Assembly (NCBI GenBank): GCA_030681795.1
Contig: JAUXRG010000044.1
Location: 1-64,000, forward strand
Direction: 5' to 3'
Length of the DNA: 64,000 nucleotides
Origin: Rubrivivax sp.
GTDB taxonomy: Bacteria > Pseudomonadota > Gammaproteobacteria > Burkholderiales > Burkholderiaceae_C
Shown: positions 24,255 to 35,941 of the stretch, piece by piece
How the letters are laid out: each line of letters begins with the position of its first letter
Position numbering within the stretch: position 1 is the first letter of the stretch
The notes under the pieces: generated by a model
Database searches by the model: none
Told to the model about the DNA's origin: nothing
What the model saw: the letters and a program-made list of their open reading frames with translations, nothing else
Program-made: the position numbers and the translations under genes

Positions 24255-25024
24255 GCGGCGCAATGAGCCTGGCGGGTGCCGGCACGCTGTTCCGCAAGGA
24301 AGTCATGCGCTTCTGGAAGGTCGCCTTCCAGACCGTGGCCGCACCGGTGCTCACTGCGGTGATGTACCTGCTGATCTTCGGCCATGTGCTGGCCAACCGC
24401 GTCGAGGTCTTTCCGGGCGTGGGCTACACCAGCTTCCTGATCCCCGGCCTGGTGATGATGAGCGTGCTGCAGAACGCCTTCGCCAACAGCAGCAGCTCGC
24501 TCATCCAGAGCAAGATCACCGGCAACGTGGTGTTCCTGCTGGTGACGCCGCTGTCGCACTGGGCCTGGTTCACGGCCTACGTGGGCGCGGCCATCGTGCG
24601 CGGCCTGGTCGTGGGCGGCGCGGTGATGCTGATCACCGTGTGGTTCGCGCCGCTGCAGCTGGCCGAGCCGCTGTGGGTGCTCATCTTCGCTGCGCTGGGC
24701 GCGGGCATGCTGGGCACGATGGGGTTGATCGCCGGGTTGTGGGCCGAGAAATTTGACCAGCTCGCCGCGTTCTCGAACTTCATCATCCTGCCGATGACCA
24801 TGCTTTCGGGGGTTTTCTACTCCGTGAAATCTCTGCCGCCGGTGTGGCAGGCGGCGAGCCACCTCAACCCCTTCTTCTACATGATCGATGGCTTTCGCCG
24901 CGGCTTCTTCGGTGTCAGCGATGCCTCGCCCTGGCTCAGCCTGGCGGTGGTGGGCCTGAGCTTTGTCGTGGTGGCCGGTGTGGCTTTGCGCCTGCTCGTC
25001 ACCGGCTACAAGCTTCGCTCCTGA
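24251..25024 (+). CDS. ABC-2 type permease (YadH-like)
   Basis: A 257-residue membrane protein with six predicted helices and the ABC-2 signature region (GYTSFLIPGLVMMSVLQNAF and LPMTMLSGVFYSVKSLP). It pairs with the preceding ATPase as a homodimeric exporter. The substrate is unknown. The TetR-type gene next to the pair is the likely regulator. Confidence 0.88.
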   Translation: MSGAMSLAGAGTLFRKEVMRFWKVAFQTVAAPVLTAVMYLLIFGHVLANRVEVFPGVGYTSFLIPGLVMMSVLQNAFANSSSSLIQSKITGNVVFLLVTPLSHWAWFTAYVGAAIVRGLVVGGAVMLITVWFAPLQLAEPLWVLIFAALGAGMLGTMGLIAGLWAEKFDQLAAFSNFIILPMTMLSGVFYSVKSLPPVWQAASHLNPFFYMIDGFRRGFFGVSDASPWLSLAVVGLSFVVVAGVALRLLVTGYKLRS

Positions 25025-25040
25025 GACAATGGACTCCATC

Positions 25041-25325
25041 ATGGCCGAACCCACCCCCGAACAGGTCCGCGAGTTCATCGCCGCCGGACTGAAGTGCGAA
25101 CACATCGTGATCGACGGCGATGGCCGTCACTTCTTTGCCACCATCGTGTCGGCCGAGTTCGAAGGCCTGCCGCGAGTGCGGCGCCACCAGCGTGTCTATG
25201 CCGCCCTGGGCGATAGAATGCACGAGCAGGTTCACGCGCTTTCCATGACCACGCTCACCCCCGCCGAGTTCGCCAGCCAGGCCCCCGTGGCCCCGGCGGC
25301 ACCGGCCTGCCAACACCACCACTGA
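25041..25325 (+). CDS. BolA/IbaG-family protein
   Basis: A 94-residue BolA-fold protein ([20 protein letters not shown], then [19 protein letters not shown] and the helix [14 protein letters not shown]). An in-frame ATG 12 bases upstream is possible. BolA proteins partner monothiol glutaredoxins in iron-sulfur handling. The tail ends in three His residues. In many Burkholderiales murA lies between this gene and hisG; here hisG begins 88 bp later with no murA. Confidence 0.85.
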   Translation: MAEPTPEQVREFIAAGLKCEHIVIDGDGRHFFATIVSAEFEGLPRVRRHQRVYAALGDRMHEQVHALSMTTLTPAEFASQAPVAPAAPACQHHH

Positions 25326-25412
25326 CCACCCCCTGCGGTGCGCCGCGGGGGACCGCTGCGCGCCGCTTGCGCGGCCACCGGTGGTCTCTCGCGTGCACTG
25401 CGGCCAAGATCG

Positions 25413-26078
25413 ATGATCACGCTCGCACTGTCCAAAGGCCGCATCTTCGACGACTCGTTGCCGCTGCTGCGCGCCGCCGGCATCGAGGTGCTCGAAGACC
25501 CCGAGAAGAGCCGCAAGCTCATCATCGCCACCACCCGGCCCGACGTGCGCGTGGTGCTGGTGCGCGCCACCGACGTGCCCACCTACGTGCAGCATGGCGG
25601 CGCCGACCTCGGCGTGGCCGGCCTCGATGTGCTGCTGGAGCACGGCGGCGACCAGAGCCTGGCCGGCGGCGCCGTCGGCCTGTACCGGCCGCTGGACCTG
25701 AAGATCGCGCGCTGCCGCATGAGCGTGGCCGTGCGCGAGGACTTCGACTACGCTGCGGCCGTCAAGCAGGGTTCGCGCATCCGCGTGGCCACCAAGTACA
25801 CGCACACGGCGCGCCAGCATTTCGCCACCAAGGGGGTGCACGTGGACCTCATCAAGTTGTATGGGTCGATGGAGCTGGCGCCGCTCACCGGGCTGGCCGA
25901 CGCCATCGTCGACCTGGTATCCACCGGCAGCACGCTCCAGGCCAACCACCTGCTCGAGGTGGAGCACATCATGGACATCTCTGCGCGCCTGGTCGTCAAT
26001 CCGGCCGCGCTCAAGCTCAAGCGCGAGCCGCTGCGCGCGCTGATCGACGCCTTCGAGGCGGCGGTGGAGGGCCGGTGA
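25413..26078 (+). CDS. hisG: ATP phosphoribosyltransferase, short form
   Basis: A 221-residue enzyme for the first step of histidine synthesis (ATP plus PRPP to phosphoribosyl-ATP). It has the HisG motifs [23 protein letters not shown] and [14 protein letters not shown]. At this length it is the short form without the regulatory ACT-like domain, which needs HisZ as partner; hisZ is not in the window. The ATG at 25413 gives the conserved N-terminus. Its stop overlaps the start of the next gene by one base. Confidence 0.95.
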   Translation: MITLALSKGRIFDDSLPLLRAAGIEVLEDPEKSRKLIIATTRPDVRVVLVRATDVPTYVQHGGADLGVAGLDVLLEHGGDQSLAGGAVGLYRPLDLKIARCRMSVAVREDFDYAAAVKQGSRIRVATKYTHTARQHFATKGVHVDLIKLYGSMELAPLTGLADAIVDLVSTGSTLQANHLLEVEHIMDISARLVVNPAALKLKREPLRALIDAFEAAVEGR

Positions 26079-28564
26079 TGGGCCTTGCCGTGCGCCGCCT
26101 GGCGACCACCGCAGCGGATTTCGAGGTCGAATTCCAGCGCCTGCAGCACTGGTCGGCCGAGACCGACGCGGCCATCGAGAGCCGTGTCGCCGAGATCATT
26201 GCCGACGTGCGCGCGCGCGGTGACGCCGCCGTGCTGGAGCTGACCGCGCGCTTCGACGGCGTGCAGGCCGAGTCGATGGACGCACTGGAAGTCGGCGCGG
26301 CCGAGTTGCATGCCGCGCTCGACGCCATCACGCCCGCGCAGCGCCAGGCGCTGCTGGCCGCGGCGCAGCGTGTGCGTGACTACCACCAGCGCCAGCTCGA
26401 GGCCAGCAGCCGCAGCTGGAGTTACCGGGATGGCGACGGCAGCCTGCTGGGCCAGAAGGTCACGCCGCTGGACCGCGTGGGGATCTACGTGCCTGGCGGC
26501 AAGGCGGCCTACCCGAGCAGCGTGCTGATGAATGCTGTGCCCGCCCAGGTGGCCGGCGTGGGCGAGATCGTCATGGTGGTGCCCACGCCCAGAGGTGAAA
26601 GGAACGCCCTGGTGCTGGCGGCGGCGCATGTGGCCGGGGTGCACCGCGTCTTCACCATCGGTGGCGCGCAAGCCGTGGCGGCGCTGGCCTACGGCACGGC
26701 CACGGTGCCGCGCGTGGACAAGATCACCGGCCCGGGCAATGCCTATGTCGCCAGCGCCAAGCGCCGCGTCTTCGGCCAGGTGGGCATCGACATGATTGCC
26801 GGGCCCAGCGAGATCCTCGTCCTCGCCGACGGCAGCACGCCGCCCGACTGGGTGGCGATGGACCTCTTCAGCCAGGCCGAACACGACGAGCTGGCGCAGA
26901 GCATCCTGCTCTGCCCCGACGCCGCCTACCTCGACGCCGTGCAGCAGGCCATGGCCCGGCTGCTGCCCGCGATGCCGCGACGCGAAGTCATCCGCGCCAG
27001 CCTGCAAGGCCGCGGCGCGCTCATCCTCACGCGCAGCATGGAAGAGGCCTGCGCCCTCAGCAACCGCATCGCCCCCGAGCACCTGGAAGTCAGCTCGCGC
27101 GAGCCGCAGCGCTGGGAGCCCCTGCTGCGCCACGCCGGGGCGATCTTCCTGGGCGCCTACACCAGCGAGAGCCTGGGCGACTACTGCGCCGGGCCCAACC
27201 ACGTGCTGCCCACTTCGGGCACGGCACGCTTCTCGTCGCCGCTGGGCGTCTACGACTTCGTCAAGCGCAGCAGCCTGATCCAGGTGAGCGAGGCCGGGGC
27301 GCAGGTGCTGGGGCCGATCGCCGCCGAGCTGGCCTACGGGGAAGGGCTGCAGGCGCATGCGCAGGCGGCCGAGATGCGCCTGACGACGCCTGTGCCTGCG
27401 CCGCTGGCGCCGCCCGTGCCACCCGTGCCGCCCGCGCCGCCCGTGCCTCCCGCGCCGCCCGCGATCAGCGAGCGCATCCAAGCCACCCTCCGCCAGGACG
27501 TGCAATCCATGCACGCCTACGCCATCCAGCCCAGTGCCGGCTACGTGAAGCTCGACGCGATGGAGAACCCCTTCGCGCTGCCCGCCGAGCTGCAGCGCGA
27601 ACTGGGCGAGCGCCTGGGGCGGGTGGCCCTCAACCGTTACCCGGCTGGCTGCGTGGCCGATCTCGTGGCGGCGCTGTCGCGTTTCGTCGACCTGCCCGCG
27701 GGCTGCCAACTCATCCTGGGCAACGGCTCCGACGAGCTGATCGACATCCTGTCGGTGGCCTGCGACGTGCCACCGAGCGAAGCGAGCCATGGCCGGGTCC
27801 CCACGGTGCTCGCCCCGCTGCCGGGTTTCGTGATGTACGAGATGTCGGCCAAGCTGCGTGGCCTGCGCTTCGTGGGTGTGCCGCTGACCCCCGAGTTCGA
27901 GCTCGACGAACCCGCGATGCGGGCGGCCATCGAGGCGCACCGCCCGGCGCTCACCTACATCGCCTACCCGAACAACCCGACGGCCAACCTCTTCGACGAA
28001 GGCGTCATCGAGGGCATCGTGGCGGCCGTGGGGCGCCAGAGCGGCCTGGTGGTCTTCGACGAGGCCTACCAGCCCTTCAGCTCGCGCAGCTGGATGCAGC
28101 GCATGGCCGAGCACGAGCATGTGCTGGTCTTGCGCACGCTGTCCAAGTTCGGCCTGGCGGGCGTGCGCCTGGGCTACCTGTGCGGGCCGGCCGCGTTGAT
28201 CGCCGAGATCGACAAGGTGCGCCCGCCGTACAACGTGAGTGCACTCAACGCCGAGGCCGCGATGTTCGCGCTGGAGCATGCCGACGAGTACGCGCGCCAG
28301 GCCGCGCTGCTGCGCAGCGAGCGCGCTCGGCTGCAGGCGGCCCTGAACGCCACGCCCGGTGTGCAGGCCTTCCCCAGCGAGGCCAACATGATCCTGGTGC
28401 GCGTGCCCGACTCGAAGCGCGCCTTCGAAGGCATGAAGGCGCGCGGCGTGCTGGTCAAGCACATCGCCGCCCTGCACCCGCTGCTGGCGAACTGCCTGCG
28501 CCTGACCGTGGGCGCGCCGCAGGAGAATGACCTCATGATGCACGCCTTGCGCGAAAGCCTATGA
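26078..28564 (+). CDS. hisD-hisC: HisD-HisC fusion: histidinol dehydrogenase plus histidinol-phosphate aminotransferase
   Basis: One uninterrupted 828-residue frame holds two enzymes normally encoded separately. Residues 1-437 are histidinol dehydrogenase ([44 protein letters not shown]; the catalytic region IAPEHLEV). Residues 438-462 are a Pro/Val/Ala linker. From about 470 comes a PLP aminotransferase ([32 protein letters not shown] lysine in [14 protein letters not shown]). Each half has normal length. An internal ATG at 27509 (residue 478), with AGGA about 10 bases upstream, could also start a separate HisC. I see no stop between the halves; a read error at the junction is the main alternative. 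It overlaps hisB by 4 bases. Confidence 0.88.
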   Translation: MGLAVRRLATTAADFEVEFQRLQHWSAETDAAIESRVAEIIADVRARGDAAVLELTARFDGVQAESMDALEVGAAELHAALDAITPAQRQALLAAAQRVRDYHQRQLEASSRSWSYRDGDGSLLGQKVTPLDRVGIYVPGGKAAYPSSVLMNAVPAQVAGVGEIVMVVPTPRGERNALVLAAAHVAGVHRVFTIGGAQAVAALAYGTATVPRVDKITGPGNAYVASAKRRVFGQVGIDMIAGPSEILVLADGSTPPDWVAMDLFSQAEHDELAQSILLCPDAAYLDAVQQAMARLLPAMPRREVIRASLQGRGALILTRSMEEACALSNRIAPEHLEVSSREPQRWEPLLRHAGAIFLGAYTSESLGDYCAGPNHVLPTSGTARFSSPLGVYDFVKRSSLIQVSEAGAQVLGPIAAELAYGEGLQAHAQAAEMRLTTPVPAPLAPPVPPVPPAPPVPPAPPAISERIQATLRQDVQSMHAYAIQPSAGYVKLDAMENPFALPAELQRELGERLGRVALNRYPAGCVADLVAALSRFVDLPAGCQLILGNGSDELIDILSVACDVPPSEASHGRVPTVLAPLPGFVMYEMSAKLRGLRFVGVPLTPEFELDEPAMRAAIEAHRPALTYIAYPNNPTANLFDEGVIEGIVAAVGRQSGLVVFDEAYQPFSSRSWMQRMAEHEHVLVLRTLSKFGLAGVRLGYLCGPAALIAEIDKVRPPYNVSALNAEAAMFALEHADEYARQAALLRSERARLQAALNATPGVQAFPSEANMILVRVPDSKRAFEGMKARGVLVKHIAALHPLLANCLRLTVGAPQENDLMMHALRESL
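27389..27463 (+). repeat. Pro/Val/Ala-coding imperfect repeat linking HisD and HisC
   Basis: The 25 codons read as Pro-Pro-Val and Pro-Pro-Ala units, from imperfect copies of a short CCCGTGCCN/CCCGCGCCG unit. It lies exactly where the hisD stop and hisC start would be expected, so repeat expansion may have created the fusion. Confidence 0.75.
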
Positions 28565-29151
28565 ACCGCACCGCCGATATCCGCCGCGATACCAAAGAGA
28601 CGCAGATCCGCGTCCAGCTCGACCTGGACGGCTCCGGCCAGGCCCGCCTGGCGACCGGCATCGGCTTCTTCGACCACATGCTCGACCAGATCGCCCGCCA
28701 TGGCTTGATCGACCTCGACATCCAGGCCAAAGGCGACCTGCATATCGATGGCCACCACACCGTGGAAGACGTGGGCATCACCTTGGGCATGGCGGTGGCC
28801 CAGGCCGTGGGTGGCAAGTTGGGCCTCACCCGCTACGGCCACGCCTATGTGCCGCTGGACGAAGCGCTGTCGCGCGTGGTGGTGGACTTCTCGGGCCGCC
28901 CCGGGCTGCACATGAGCGTGCCCTTCAAGGCCGGGATGATCGGCGGCTTCGACAGCCAGCTCACCCACGAGTTCTTCCAGGGCTTCGCCAACCACGCGCT
29001 GGTCACGCTGCACATCGACAACCTCAAGGGCGACAACGCGCACCACCAGTGCGAGTCGGTGTTCAAGGCTTTCGCCCGCGCGCTGCGCATGGCGCTGGCG
29101 ATCGACCCGCGTTCGGCCGGCGTCGTGCCCTCCACCAAGGGCACGCTCTAG
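28561..29151 (+). CDS. hisB: Imidazoleglycerol-phosphate dehydratase
   Basis: A 196-residue enzyme for the sixth step of histidine synthesis. The metal-binding motifs are visible ([24 protein letters not shown], and NAHHQCES near the C-terminus). It is the monofunctional form without a fused phosphatase. The start overlaps the hisDC stop (ATGA). Confidence 0.95.
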   Translation: MNRTADIRRDTKETQIRVQLDLDGSGQARLATGIGFFDHMLDQIARHGLIDLDIQAKGDLHIDGHHTVEDVGITLGMAVAQAVGGKLGLTRYGHAYVPLDEALSRVVVDFSGRPGLHMSVPFKAGMIGGFDSQLTHEFFQGFANHALVTLHIDNLKGDNAHHQCESVFKAFARALRMALAIDPRSAGVVPSTKGTL

Positions 29152-29159
29152 GGGCCCGC

Positions 29160-29804
29160 ATGGCGCATGTGGCGGTCGTCGACTACGGCATGGGCAACCT
29201 GCGCTCGGTCTCGCAGGCCGTGCTCCACGTGGCCGCGGGCTCGGGGCTTGAGGTCGTCGTGACGCGGCGCCCCGAAGAGGTGATGGCCGCCGAGCGCGTG
29301 GTGCTGCCCGGGCAGGGCGCAATGCGCGACTGCATGCGCGAGCTCCACGACTCCGGCCTGGAGGACGCCGTGCTGCACGCCGCAGCGAACAAGCCGCTGC
29401 TCGGCGTGTGCGTGGGCATGCAGATGCTGCTCGACCACAGCGAGGAGCAGGACACGCCGGGCCTGGGGCTGATTCCCGGGCAGGTGCTGCGCTTTCGCCT
29501 GGAAGGCCGCCTGCAGCCCGATGGCAGCCGCTACAAGGTGCCGCAGATGGGCTGGAACCGTGTGCAGCAGAGCCAAGCGCACCCCCTGTGGGCCGGCGTG
29601 CCCGACGGCAGCTGGTTCTATTTCGTGCACAGCTTCTATGCCTGCCCGTCCGACCCCCGCCACAGTGCCGGTGAAACAGACTACGGTGCGCGCTTTACCT
29701 GCGCGCTGGCGCGAGATAACATTTTTGCCACCCAGTTCCACCCCGAGAAGAGCGCCGACCACGGCCTGGCCCTCTACCGCAACTTCCTGCACTGGAAGCC
29801 CTAG
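29160..29804 (+). CDS. hisH: Imidazole glycerol phosphate synthase, glutaminase subunit
   Basis: A 214-residue class I glutamine amidotransferase. The nucleophile Cys lies in [11 protein letters not shown] and the His-Glu pair in ATQFHPEKS. It supplies ammonia to HisF. The ATG begins 8 bp after the hisB stop. In many relatives a marC-like gene lies between hisB and hisH; it is absent here. Confidence 0.95.
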   Translation: MAHVAVVDYGMGNLRSVSQAVLHVAAGSGLEVVVTRRPEEVMAAERVVLPGQGAMRDCMRELHDSGLEDAVLHAAANKPLLGVCVGMQMLLDHSEEQDTPGLGLIPGQVLRFRLEGRLQPDGSRYKVPQMGWNRVQQSQAHPLWAGVPDGSWFYFVHSFYACPSDPRHSAGETDYGARFTCALARDNIFATQFHPEKSADHGLALYRNFLHWKP

Positions 29805-29818
29805 CCCAAGGGGCTAGG
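29800..29818 (+). other. Intercistronic hairpin at the hisH stop
   Basis: CCTAGCCC (29800-29807) and GGGCTAGG (29811-29818) form a perfect 8-bp stem with a 3-base loop that includes the hisH stop codon. No T run follows, so it is more likely an mRNA-stability or attenuating hairpin than a terminator. Confidence 0.4.
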
Positions 29819-29869
29819 CCCTCGCTGCTTCTCGCGCGCCCCCTTCCTCCACCACGCTCCACACGGGCC

Positions 29870-30613
29870 ATGCTGCTGATTCCCGCCATCGATCTCAAAG
29901 ACGGCCACTGCGTCCGCCTGGAACAGGGCGACATGAGGGCTTCCACCACCTTCAGCGAAGACCCCGGCGCGATGGCCCGCCGCTGGCTGGACGCCGGGGC
30001 AAGGCGTCTGCACCTGGTCGACCTCAACGGTGCGTTCGCCGGCCGCCCGATCAACGAGGTGGCGGTCAAGGCCATCCTGCGCGAGGTGGGCGAGGAAATC
30101 CCCGTGCAGCTCGGCGGCGGCATCCGCGACCTCGACACGATAGAGCGCTACCTGGACGATGGCCTCTCGTACGTGATCATCGGCACGGCAGCGGTCAAGA
30201 AGCCGGGCTTCCTGAAAGACGCCTGCACGGCTTTCCCGGGCCACATCATCGTGGGCCTGGATGCCAAGGACGGCAAGGTGGCCACCGACGGCTGGAGCAA
30301 GCTCACGGGTCACGAAGTGGTGGACCTGGCGCGCAAATTCGAGGACTACGGCGTCGAAGGCGTGATCTACACCGACATCGGGCGCGACGGCATGCTCACG
30401 GGCATCAACATCGAGGCCACGGTGAAGCTCGCGCAGGCCCTGTCCATTCCCGTCATCGCCTCGGGCGGGTTATCCGACATCGCCGACATCGAGCGCCTGT
30501 GTGCCGTGGAGTTCGAGGGCGTGCGCGGCGTCATCTGCGGTCGCTCCATCTACACCGGCGCACTCGACTTTGCCGTGGCGCAGCGGCGTGCCGACGAGCT
30601 GGGGCTGGGCTGA
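29870..30613 (+). CDS. hisA: Phosphoribosylformimino-5-aminoimidazole carboxamide ribotide isomerase
   Basis: A 247-residue (beta-alpha)8 barrel enzyme. The conserved opening [20 protein letters not shown] contains the first catalytic Asp, and [14 protein letters not shown] the second. Phosphate-binding Gly-rich segments ([15 protein letters not shown]) are present. It acts between HisI and HisF in the pathway. It is separated from hisH by 65 bp containing the tail of the hairpin. Confidence 0.95.
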   Translation: MLLIPAIDLKDGHCVRLEQGDMRASTTFSEDPGAMARRWLDAGARRLHLVDLNGAFAGRPINEVAVKAILREVGEEIPVQLGGGIRDLDTIERYLDDGLSYVIIGTAAVKKPGFLKDACTAFPGHIIVGLDAKDGKVATDGWSKLTGHEVVDLARKFEDYGVEGVIYTDIGRDGMLTGINIEATVKLAQALSIPVIASGGLSDIADIERLCAVEFEGVRGVICGRSIYTGALDFAVAQRRADELGLG

Positions 30614-30642
30614 GCTCAGCCCGCACCCCAGGCCCGCCGCCC

Positions 30643-31427
<785 letters not shown>

Positions 31428-31431
<4 letters not shown>

Positions 31432-32039
31432 AGCCGGCCAAGCGCGCTGCCGCTGCCGCTGCCGCTGCCGCGGGCCAGTCACGGGCGGGGGGTGGCCTGC
31501 CGGGCGAGGTGCGTCTCATCGGCGGCCTCTGGAAGCGCAGCAAGCTGCCGGTGGCCGCACGCCCGGGCCTGCGGCCGACGCCGGATCGCGTGCGCGAGAC
31601 GCTGTTCAACTGGCTGGGCCAGGACCTCGGTGGCTGGCGCGTACTCGACGCGTTTGCCGGCAGCGGTGCGTTGGGCCTGGAGGCGGCCTCGCGCGGGGCC
31701 GCCGAGGTCGTCCTGCTGGAACTCGACCCGCAGCTCGTGGCCAGCCTGCAGGCCACGCGGACGCGCCTGGGTGCCACCGGCGTGCATGTCGAACGCGCCG
31801 ATGCCCTGTCCTGGATGGCCGCCGCGCCGGCGGCGTCATTTGAGCTGGTGCTGCTCGATCCGCCCTTCGACACCGGGCTCGCCGGGCCCGCGGCCGCCAT
31901 GGCGGCCCGGCTGGTCGCGCCCGGCGGTTATCTCTATCTTGAAGCCGGCCGGGCCCTGGGCGAAGTGCCGGCAGGCCTGCAGGCCCACCGTGAGCTGAAG
32001 GCCGGCGCCGTGCATGCCCAGTTGTGGCGCCGGGTCTGA
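31428..32039 (+). CDS. rsmD: 16S rRNA (guanine-966-N2)-methyltransferase
   Basis: A 203-residue SAM-dependent methyltransferase. Motif I is [19 protein letters not shown] and the catalytic motif IV is LLDPPFDTG, typical of N2-guanine methylases. The start is a GTG overlapping hisF (GTGA). The first 25 residues contain an Ala tract encoded by four GCTGCC repeats. It is directly upstream of coaD, a common pairing. Confidence 0.92.
31446..31469 (+). repeat. Hexanucleotide repeat (GCTGCC)x4 in the rsmD 5' end
   Basis: Four exact in-frame copies encode part of a poly-Ala stretch at residues 7-15 or so. Copy-number change would alter length but not frame. Confidence 0.7.
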
Positions 32040-32049
32040 TAGGCGCGGC

Positions 32050-32055
32050 TACACT
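32050..32055 (+). promoter_or_regulatory. Possible -10 box for coaD
   Basis: TACACT lies 24 bp ahead of the coaD GTG start, followed by a GGAGG ribosome-binding site at 32066-32070. No convincing -35 element is seen, and it overlaps the end of the rsmD region. Confidence 0.3.
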
Positions 32056-32078
32056 GCACCCGCCTGGAGGAATGCGCC

Positions 32079-32582
32079 GTGACATTGAAAGCCCCGCTCA
32101 CCGCCATCTATCCGGGCACTTTCGATCCGATGACGCTGGGCCACGAGGACCTGATGCGCCGCGCCTCGCGCCTGTTCGACCGCCTCATCCTGGCGGTGGC
32201 GGCAGGCCATCACAAGCGCACCATGTTCTCCATCGCCGAGCGCACGGAGATCGCCACCGAGATCTGCGCGCCCTACAAGAACGTGGAGGTCATCGCCTTC
32301 CGCGGCCTGCTGCGAAACTTCGTCGTGGATATCGGCGGCAAGGTCGTGGTGCGCGGCCTGCGTGCGGTGAGCGACTTCGAGTACGAGTTCCAGATGGCGG
32401 GCATGAACCGCCAACTCATGCCCGAGGTGGAGACCGTATTCATGACGCCCAGCGACCAGTATCAGTTCGTCAGCGGCACCTTCGTGCGCGAGATCGCCAG
32501 CCTCGGCGGTGATGTCTCCAAGTTCGTGGCGCCTTCGGTGCTGCGGCGCCTGGAAGAACGCATCACCCAGATCGAGGATTAG
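32079..32582 (+). CDS. coaD: Pantetheine-phosphate adenylyltransferase
   Basis: A 167-residue nucleotidyltransferase for the fourth step of coenzyme A synthesis. The HxGH-type site is in [16 protein letters not shown] and the ISSTxxR-equivalent is [15 protein letters not shown]. Other conserved segments are [21 protein letters not shown]. The start is GTG with GGAGG upstream. Confidence 0.95.
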   Translation: MTLKAPLTAIYPGTFDPMTLGHEDLMRRASRLFDRLILAVAAGHHKRTMFSIAERTEIATEICAPYKNVEVIAFRGLLRNFVVDIGGKVVVRGLRAVSDFEYEFQMAGMNRQLMPEVETVFMTPSDQYQFVSGTFVREIASLGGDVSKFVAPSVLRRLEERITQIED

Positions 32583-32587
32583 ATTGA

Positions 32588-33325
<738 letters not shown>

Positions 33326-33329
<4 letters not shown>

Positions 33330-33955
33330 GGCGTGTCTCCTTCGGGCGGGGGCAGGGGAACGGGCCGCGGCGGCTTGGGCCTTGGCGGCTGCGCATGGAT
33401 GGTGGCCAGGGCCTGGGTCATCTCGCCGGCGATGAGCTGGTTGGCCGCGCCCAGCGAACGATCGATGACCTTGGCAATGGCCTCGCGGTCGGCGGCCGAA
33501 GGCCGCTTCAATACGTAGTTCACCACCTCGGCCTTCACGCCCGGGTGGCCGATGCCCAGCCGCAGGCGCCAGAAGTCGGGTGTGCCGAGCATTCCGTGGA
33601 TGTCCTTCAGGCCGTTGTGACCTGCCGCGCTGCCGCCGAACTTGAGTTTGGCCTGCCCGGGCAGCAGGTCGAGCTCGTCATGCACGACGAGGATCTCTTG
33701 CGGCTCGATCTTGAAAAAGCGCGCCAGCGGGGCCACCGCCACGCCGGAGCGGTTCATGAAGGTCATGGGCTGCAGCAGCCACACGGGGCCCTCGGGGCGA
33801 TTCACGCGCGCCGCGAGGCCCTGGTAGGCACGCTCGGGCACCAGGCGGGTACCCAACTGGTCGGCCAGCGCGGCCAGCCACCAGAAGCCCGCGTTGTGCC
33901 GCGTGGCCTCGTATTCCGGGCCCGGGTTGCCCAGGCCGACGAAGAGTCGAATCAT
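33326..33955 (-). CDS. pth: Peptidyl-tRNA hydrolase
   Basis: A 209-residue enzyme that releases peptides from stalled peptidyl-tRNA. The active-site His is in [12 protein letters not shown], and the conserved segments [28 protein letters not shown] (read in two parts) hold the catalytic Asp. The C-terminus has a Pro-rich extension of about 15 residues. It follows rplY with a terminator between them. Confidence 0.95.
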
Positions 33956-33984
33956 GGGCCGGGATTATGGGAGGCGTGCCCATG

Positions 33985-34007
33985 AAAAAGCCCCACCGGA
34001 GTGGGGC
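33985..34007 (-). terminator. Intrinsic terminator after rplY
   Basis: On the minus strand GCCCCAC-TCCG-GTGGGGC is followed by TTTTT. It lies 41 bp past the rplY stop and ahead of pth, and would stop rplY transcripts. Confidence 0.8.
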
Positions 34008-34047
34008 CCGAAGATGGGGGAGAGCGCGGCTCCCCCAAGCGCGGTGC

Positions 34048-34704
34048 CTATCGCGCGTTCTGCTTTTCGGTCTTCTTGGCCTTGGCCGCCTTGCCCTTGT
34101 CGGGTGCAGCCACCACCACCGTGGCGGCCGGCGCTTCCTCGGTCTCCAGGCGCGGCAGCGTCACCGAAACGATCACCGGGTTTTGCGTGCCATGCTTGAC
34201 GGCCTTGATGCCCTCGGGCAGTTTCAAGTCGCTGGCGTGCAGGCTGGTGCCCTTGACCAGGCCCGACAGGTCGATATTGACGAATTCGGGCAGTTGCGAG
34301 GCCAGGCATTCGATCTCGAGCTCGAGTGACACATGTCCGATCACGCACTTGTCGGTCTTCACGGCAGCCGAGTTTTCTTCGCCCGAGAAGTGCAGCGGCA
34401 CCTTCTTGCGAAGCCGGGTCGTTTCGTCGACGCGCTGGAAGTCGATGTGCATCACCATGGGCTTGTAGGCGTGCATCTGGTAGTCGCGCAGCAAGACCTT
34501 CTCGGTCTTGCCGGCCAATTCCATCTCGAGAATCGACGAGTGGAAGGCTTCCTTCTTCAGTGTGAAGAACAGCGCGTTGTGATCGAGCTCGATCATCTGC
34601 GGCTGGCCGGCGCCGTAAACGATGCCGGGCACTTTGCTGACGTTGCGCAGGCGGCGGCTCGCTCCGGTCCCCTGCAGCGTACGCTCATAGGCGGTGAATT
34701 TCAT
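34048..34704 (-). CDS. rplY: 50S ribosomal protein L25/general stress protein Ctc
   Basis: A 218-residue protein of the long (Ctc) form. The L25 domain comes first ([29 protein letters not shown]), then the TL5 C-terminal beta domain ([25 protein letters not shown]) and a Lys/Ala-rich tail. It binds 5S rRNA. The ATG at 34704 is the conserved start. Gene order prs-rplY-pth is standard for the group. Confidence 0.95.
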   Translation of the reverse strand: MKFTAYERTLQGTGASRRLRNVSKVPGIVYGAGQPQMIELDHNALFFTLKKEAFHSSILEMELAGKTEKVLLRDYQMHAYKPMVMHIDFQRVDETTRLRKKVPLHFSGEENSAAVKTDKCVIGHVSLELEIECLASQLPEFVNIDLSGLVKGTSLHASDLKLPEGIKAVKHGTQNPVIVSVTLPRLETEEAPAATVVVAAPDKGKAAKAKKTEKQNAR

Positions 34705-34747
34705 GTGGACTCCAAGTGGATAAGGCGCCCGCGACCAGGCTGCCTTG

Positions 34748-34768
34748 AAAAAACGGGCCGAAGGCCCG
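34748..34768 (-). terminator. Intrinsic terminator between prs and rplY
   Basis: On the minus strand CGGGCC-TTC-GGCCCG is followed by TTTTTT, 39 bp after the prs stop. A second stem (GGGCTGCC/GGCAGCCC near 34779-34797) lies before it. It would stop or attenuate prs transcripts ahead of rplY. Confidence 0.8.
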
Positions 34769-34806
34769 CAACCGTGAAGGGCTGCCTCTGGCAGCCCGCT
34801 TCTCAT

Positions 34807-35769
34807 CTAGAAATTATTGTTCTGCTCCGCGAAGAGTGAAGTCACCGACTCGCCGTCGCTGATGCGGCGAATGGTCTCGGCAAAGAGGAAGGCCACCGAC
34901 AGCTGGCGGATCTTCGGGCAGGCCTTGGCCTGTGCCGACAGCACGATGGTGTTGGTGACGACGACTTCGTCGATGTGAGATGCCGAAATGCGCTCCACCG
35001 CCGGGCCCGAGAAAACCGGGTGCGTGCAGTAGGCGTATACGCTCTTGGCACCGCGCGCCTTGAGCACCTCGGCCGCCTTCACCAGCGTGCCGGCGGTGTC
35101 GATCATGTCGTCCATGATCACGCAGTTGCGGCCTTCGATCTCGCCGATGATGTGCATCACTTCCGACACATTGTGGGCGGCACGGCGCTTGTCGATGATG
35201 GCCAGGTCGCAGCCCAGCTGCTTGGCCATCGCGCGGGCACGGACCACGCCGCCGACGTCCGGCGAGATGACCACGAGGTTGGGGTAGTCGCGGCTCTTCA
35301 GGTCGGACAGCAGCACGGGGCTGGCGTAGATGTTGTCCACCGGGATGTCGAAGAAGCCCTGGATCTGGTCGGCGTGCAGGTCCATCGTCAGCACGCGCTC
35401 GACGCCCACGGTCTCGAGCAGGTTGGCCACCACCTTGGCGCTGATCGGCACCCGCGTGCTGCGCGGCCGGCGGTCCTGCCGGGCGTAGCCGAAGTAGGGG
35501 ATCACGGCCGTGATGCGGCGCGCACTGGCACGCTTGAGCGCATCGACCATGATGAGCAATTCCATCACGTTCTCGTTGGTCGGCGAGCAGGTCGGCTGGA
35601 CCACGAAGACATCGCGGGCGCGCACGTTCTGGCGAATCTCGACCGTCACTTCGCCGTCGGAGAAGCGCCCCACGGAAGCCTGGCCCAGATCGACACCCAA
35701 GTGGCTGGCGATCTCGTGCGCCAGCACCGGGTTGGCGTTGCCGGTGAACAGCACGGTATTGAACAGCAC
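34807..35769 (-). CDS. prs: Ribose-phosphate pyrophosphokinase
   Basis: A 320-residue enzyme making PRPP, a substrate of hisG and of nucleotide synthesis. Motifs: [15 protein letters not shown], the ATP flexible-loop segment [22 protein letters not shown], the metal site [15 protein letters not shown] and the PRPP loop [17 protein letters not shown]. Length is normal. tRNA-Gln and ispE lie upstream on the same strand. Confidence 0.97.
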   Translation of the reverse strand: MLFNTVLFTGNANPVLAHEIASHLGVDLGQASVGRFSDGEVTVEIRQNVRARDVFVVQPTCSPTNENVMELLIMVDALKRASARRITAVIPYFGYARQDRRPRSTRVPISAKVVANLLETVGVERVLTMDLHADQIQGFFDIPVDNIYASPVLLSDLKSRDYPNLVVISPDVGGVVRARAMAKQLGCDLAIIDKRRAAHNVSEVMHIIGEIEGRNCVIMDDMIDTAGTLVKAAEVLKARGAKSVYAYCTHPVFSGPAVERISASHIDEVVVTNTIVLSAQAKACPKIRQLSVAFLFAETIRRISDGESVTSLFAEQNNNF

Positions 35770-35826
35770 GGTGGTCTCTCCGTCAGGGGACGCGCCGGCT
35801 CACGGGGCCGGCTTCAGCTGAAGATT

Positions 35827-35903
35827 TGGCAGGGGAGGAAGGACTCGAACCCTCGCATGTCGGAATCAAAATCCGATGCCTTGACCAACTTGGCGACTCC
35901 CCT
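35827..35903 (-). tRNA. tRNA-Gln (anticodon TTG)
   Basis: A 77-base cloverleaf with encoded CCA. Acceptor AGGGGAG pairs with CTCCCCT; the anticodon loop is TTTTGAT between TCGGA and TCCGA, giving TTG; the T-loop GGTTCGAGTCC is standard. It sits between ispE and prs, its usual place in Burkholderiales. Confidence 0.97.
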
Positions 35904-35941
35904 ACACAGGTTGCAGTTCATCACTGCCACCCAAAACCATT

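Noticed and set aside
25326..25412. Histidine leader peptide or his attenuator ahead of hisG
   Set aside because: No run of His codons or terminator is visible in the 87-bp gap.
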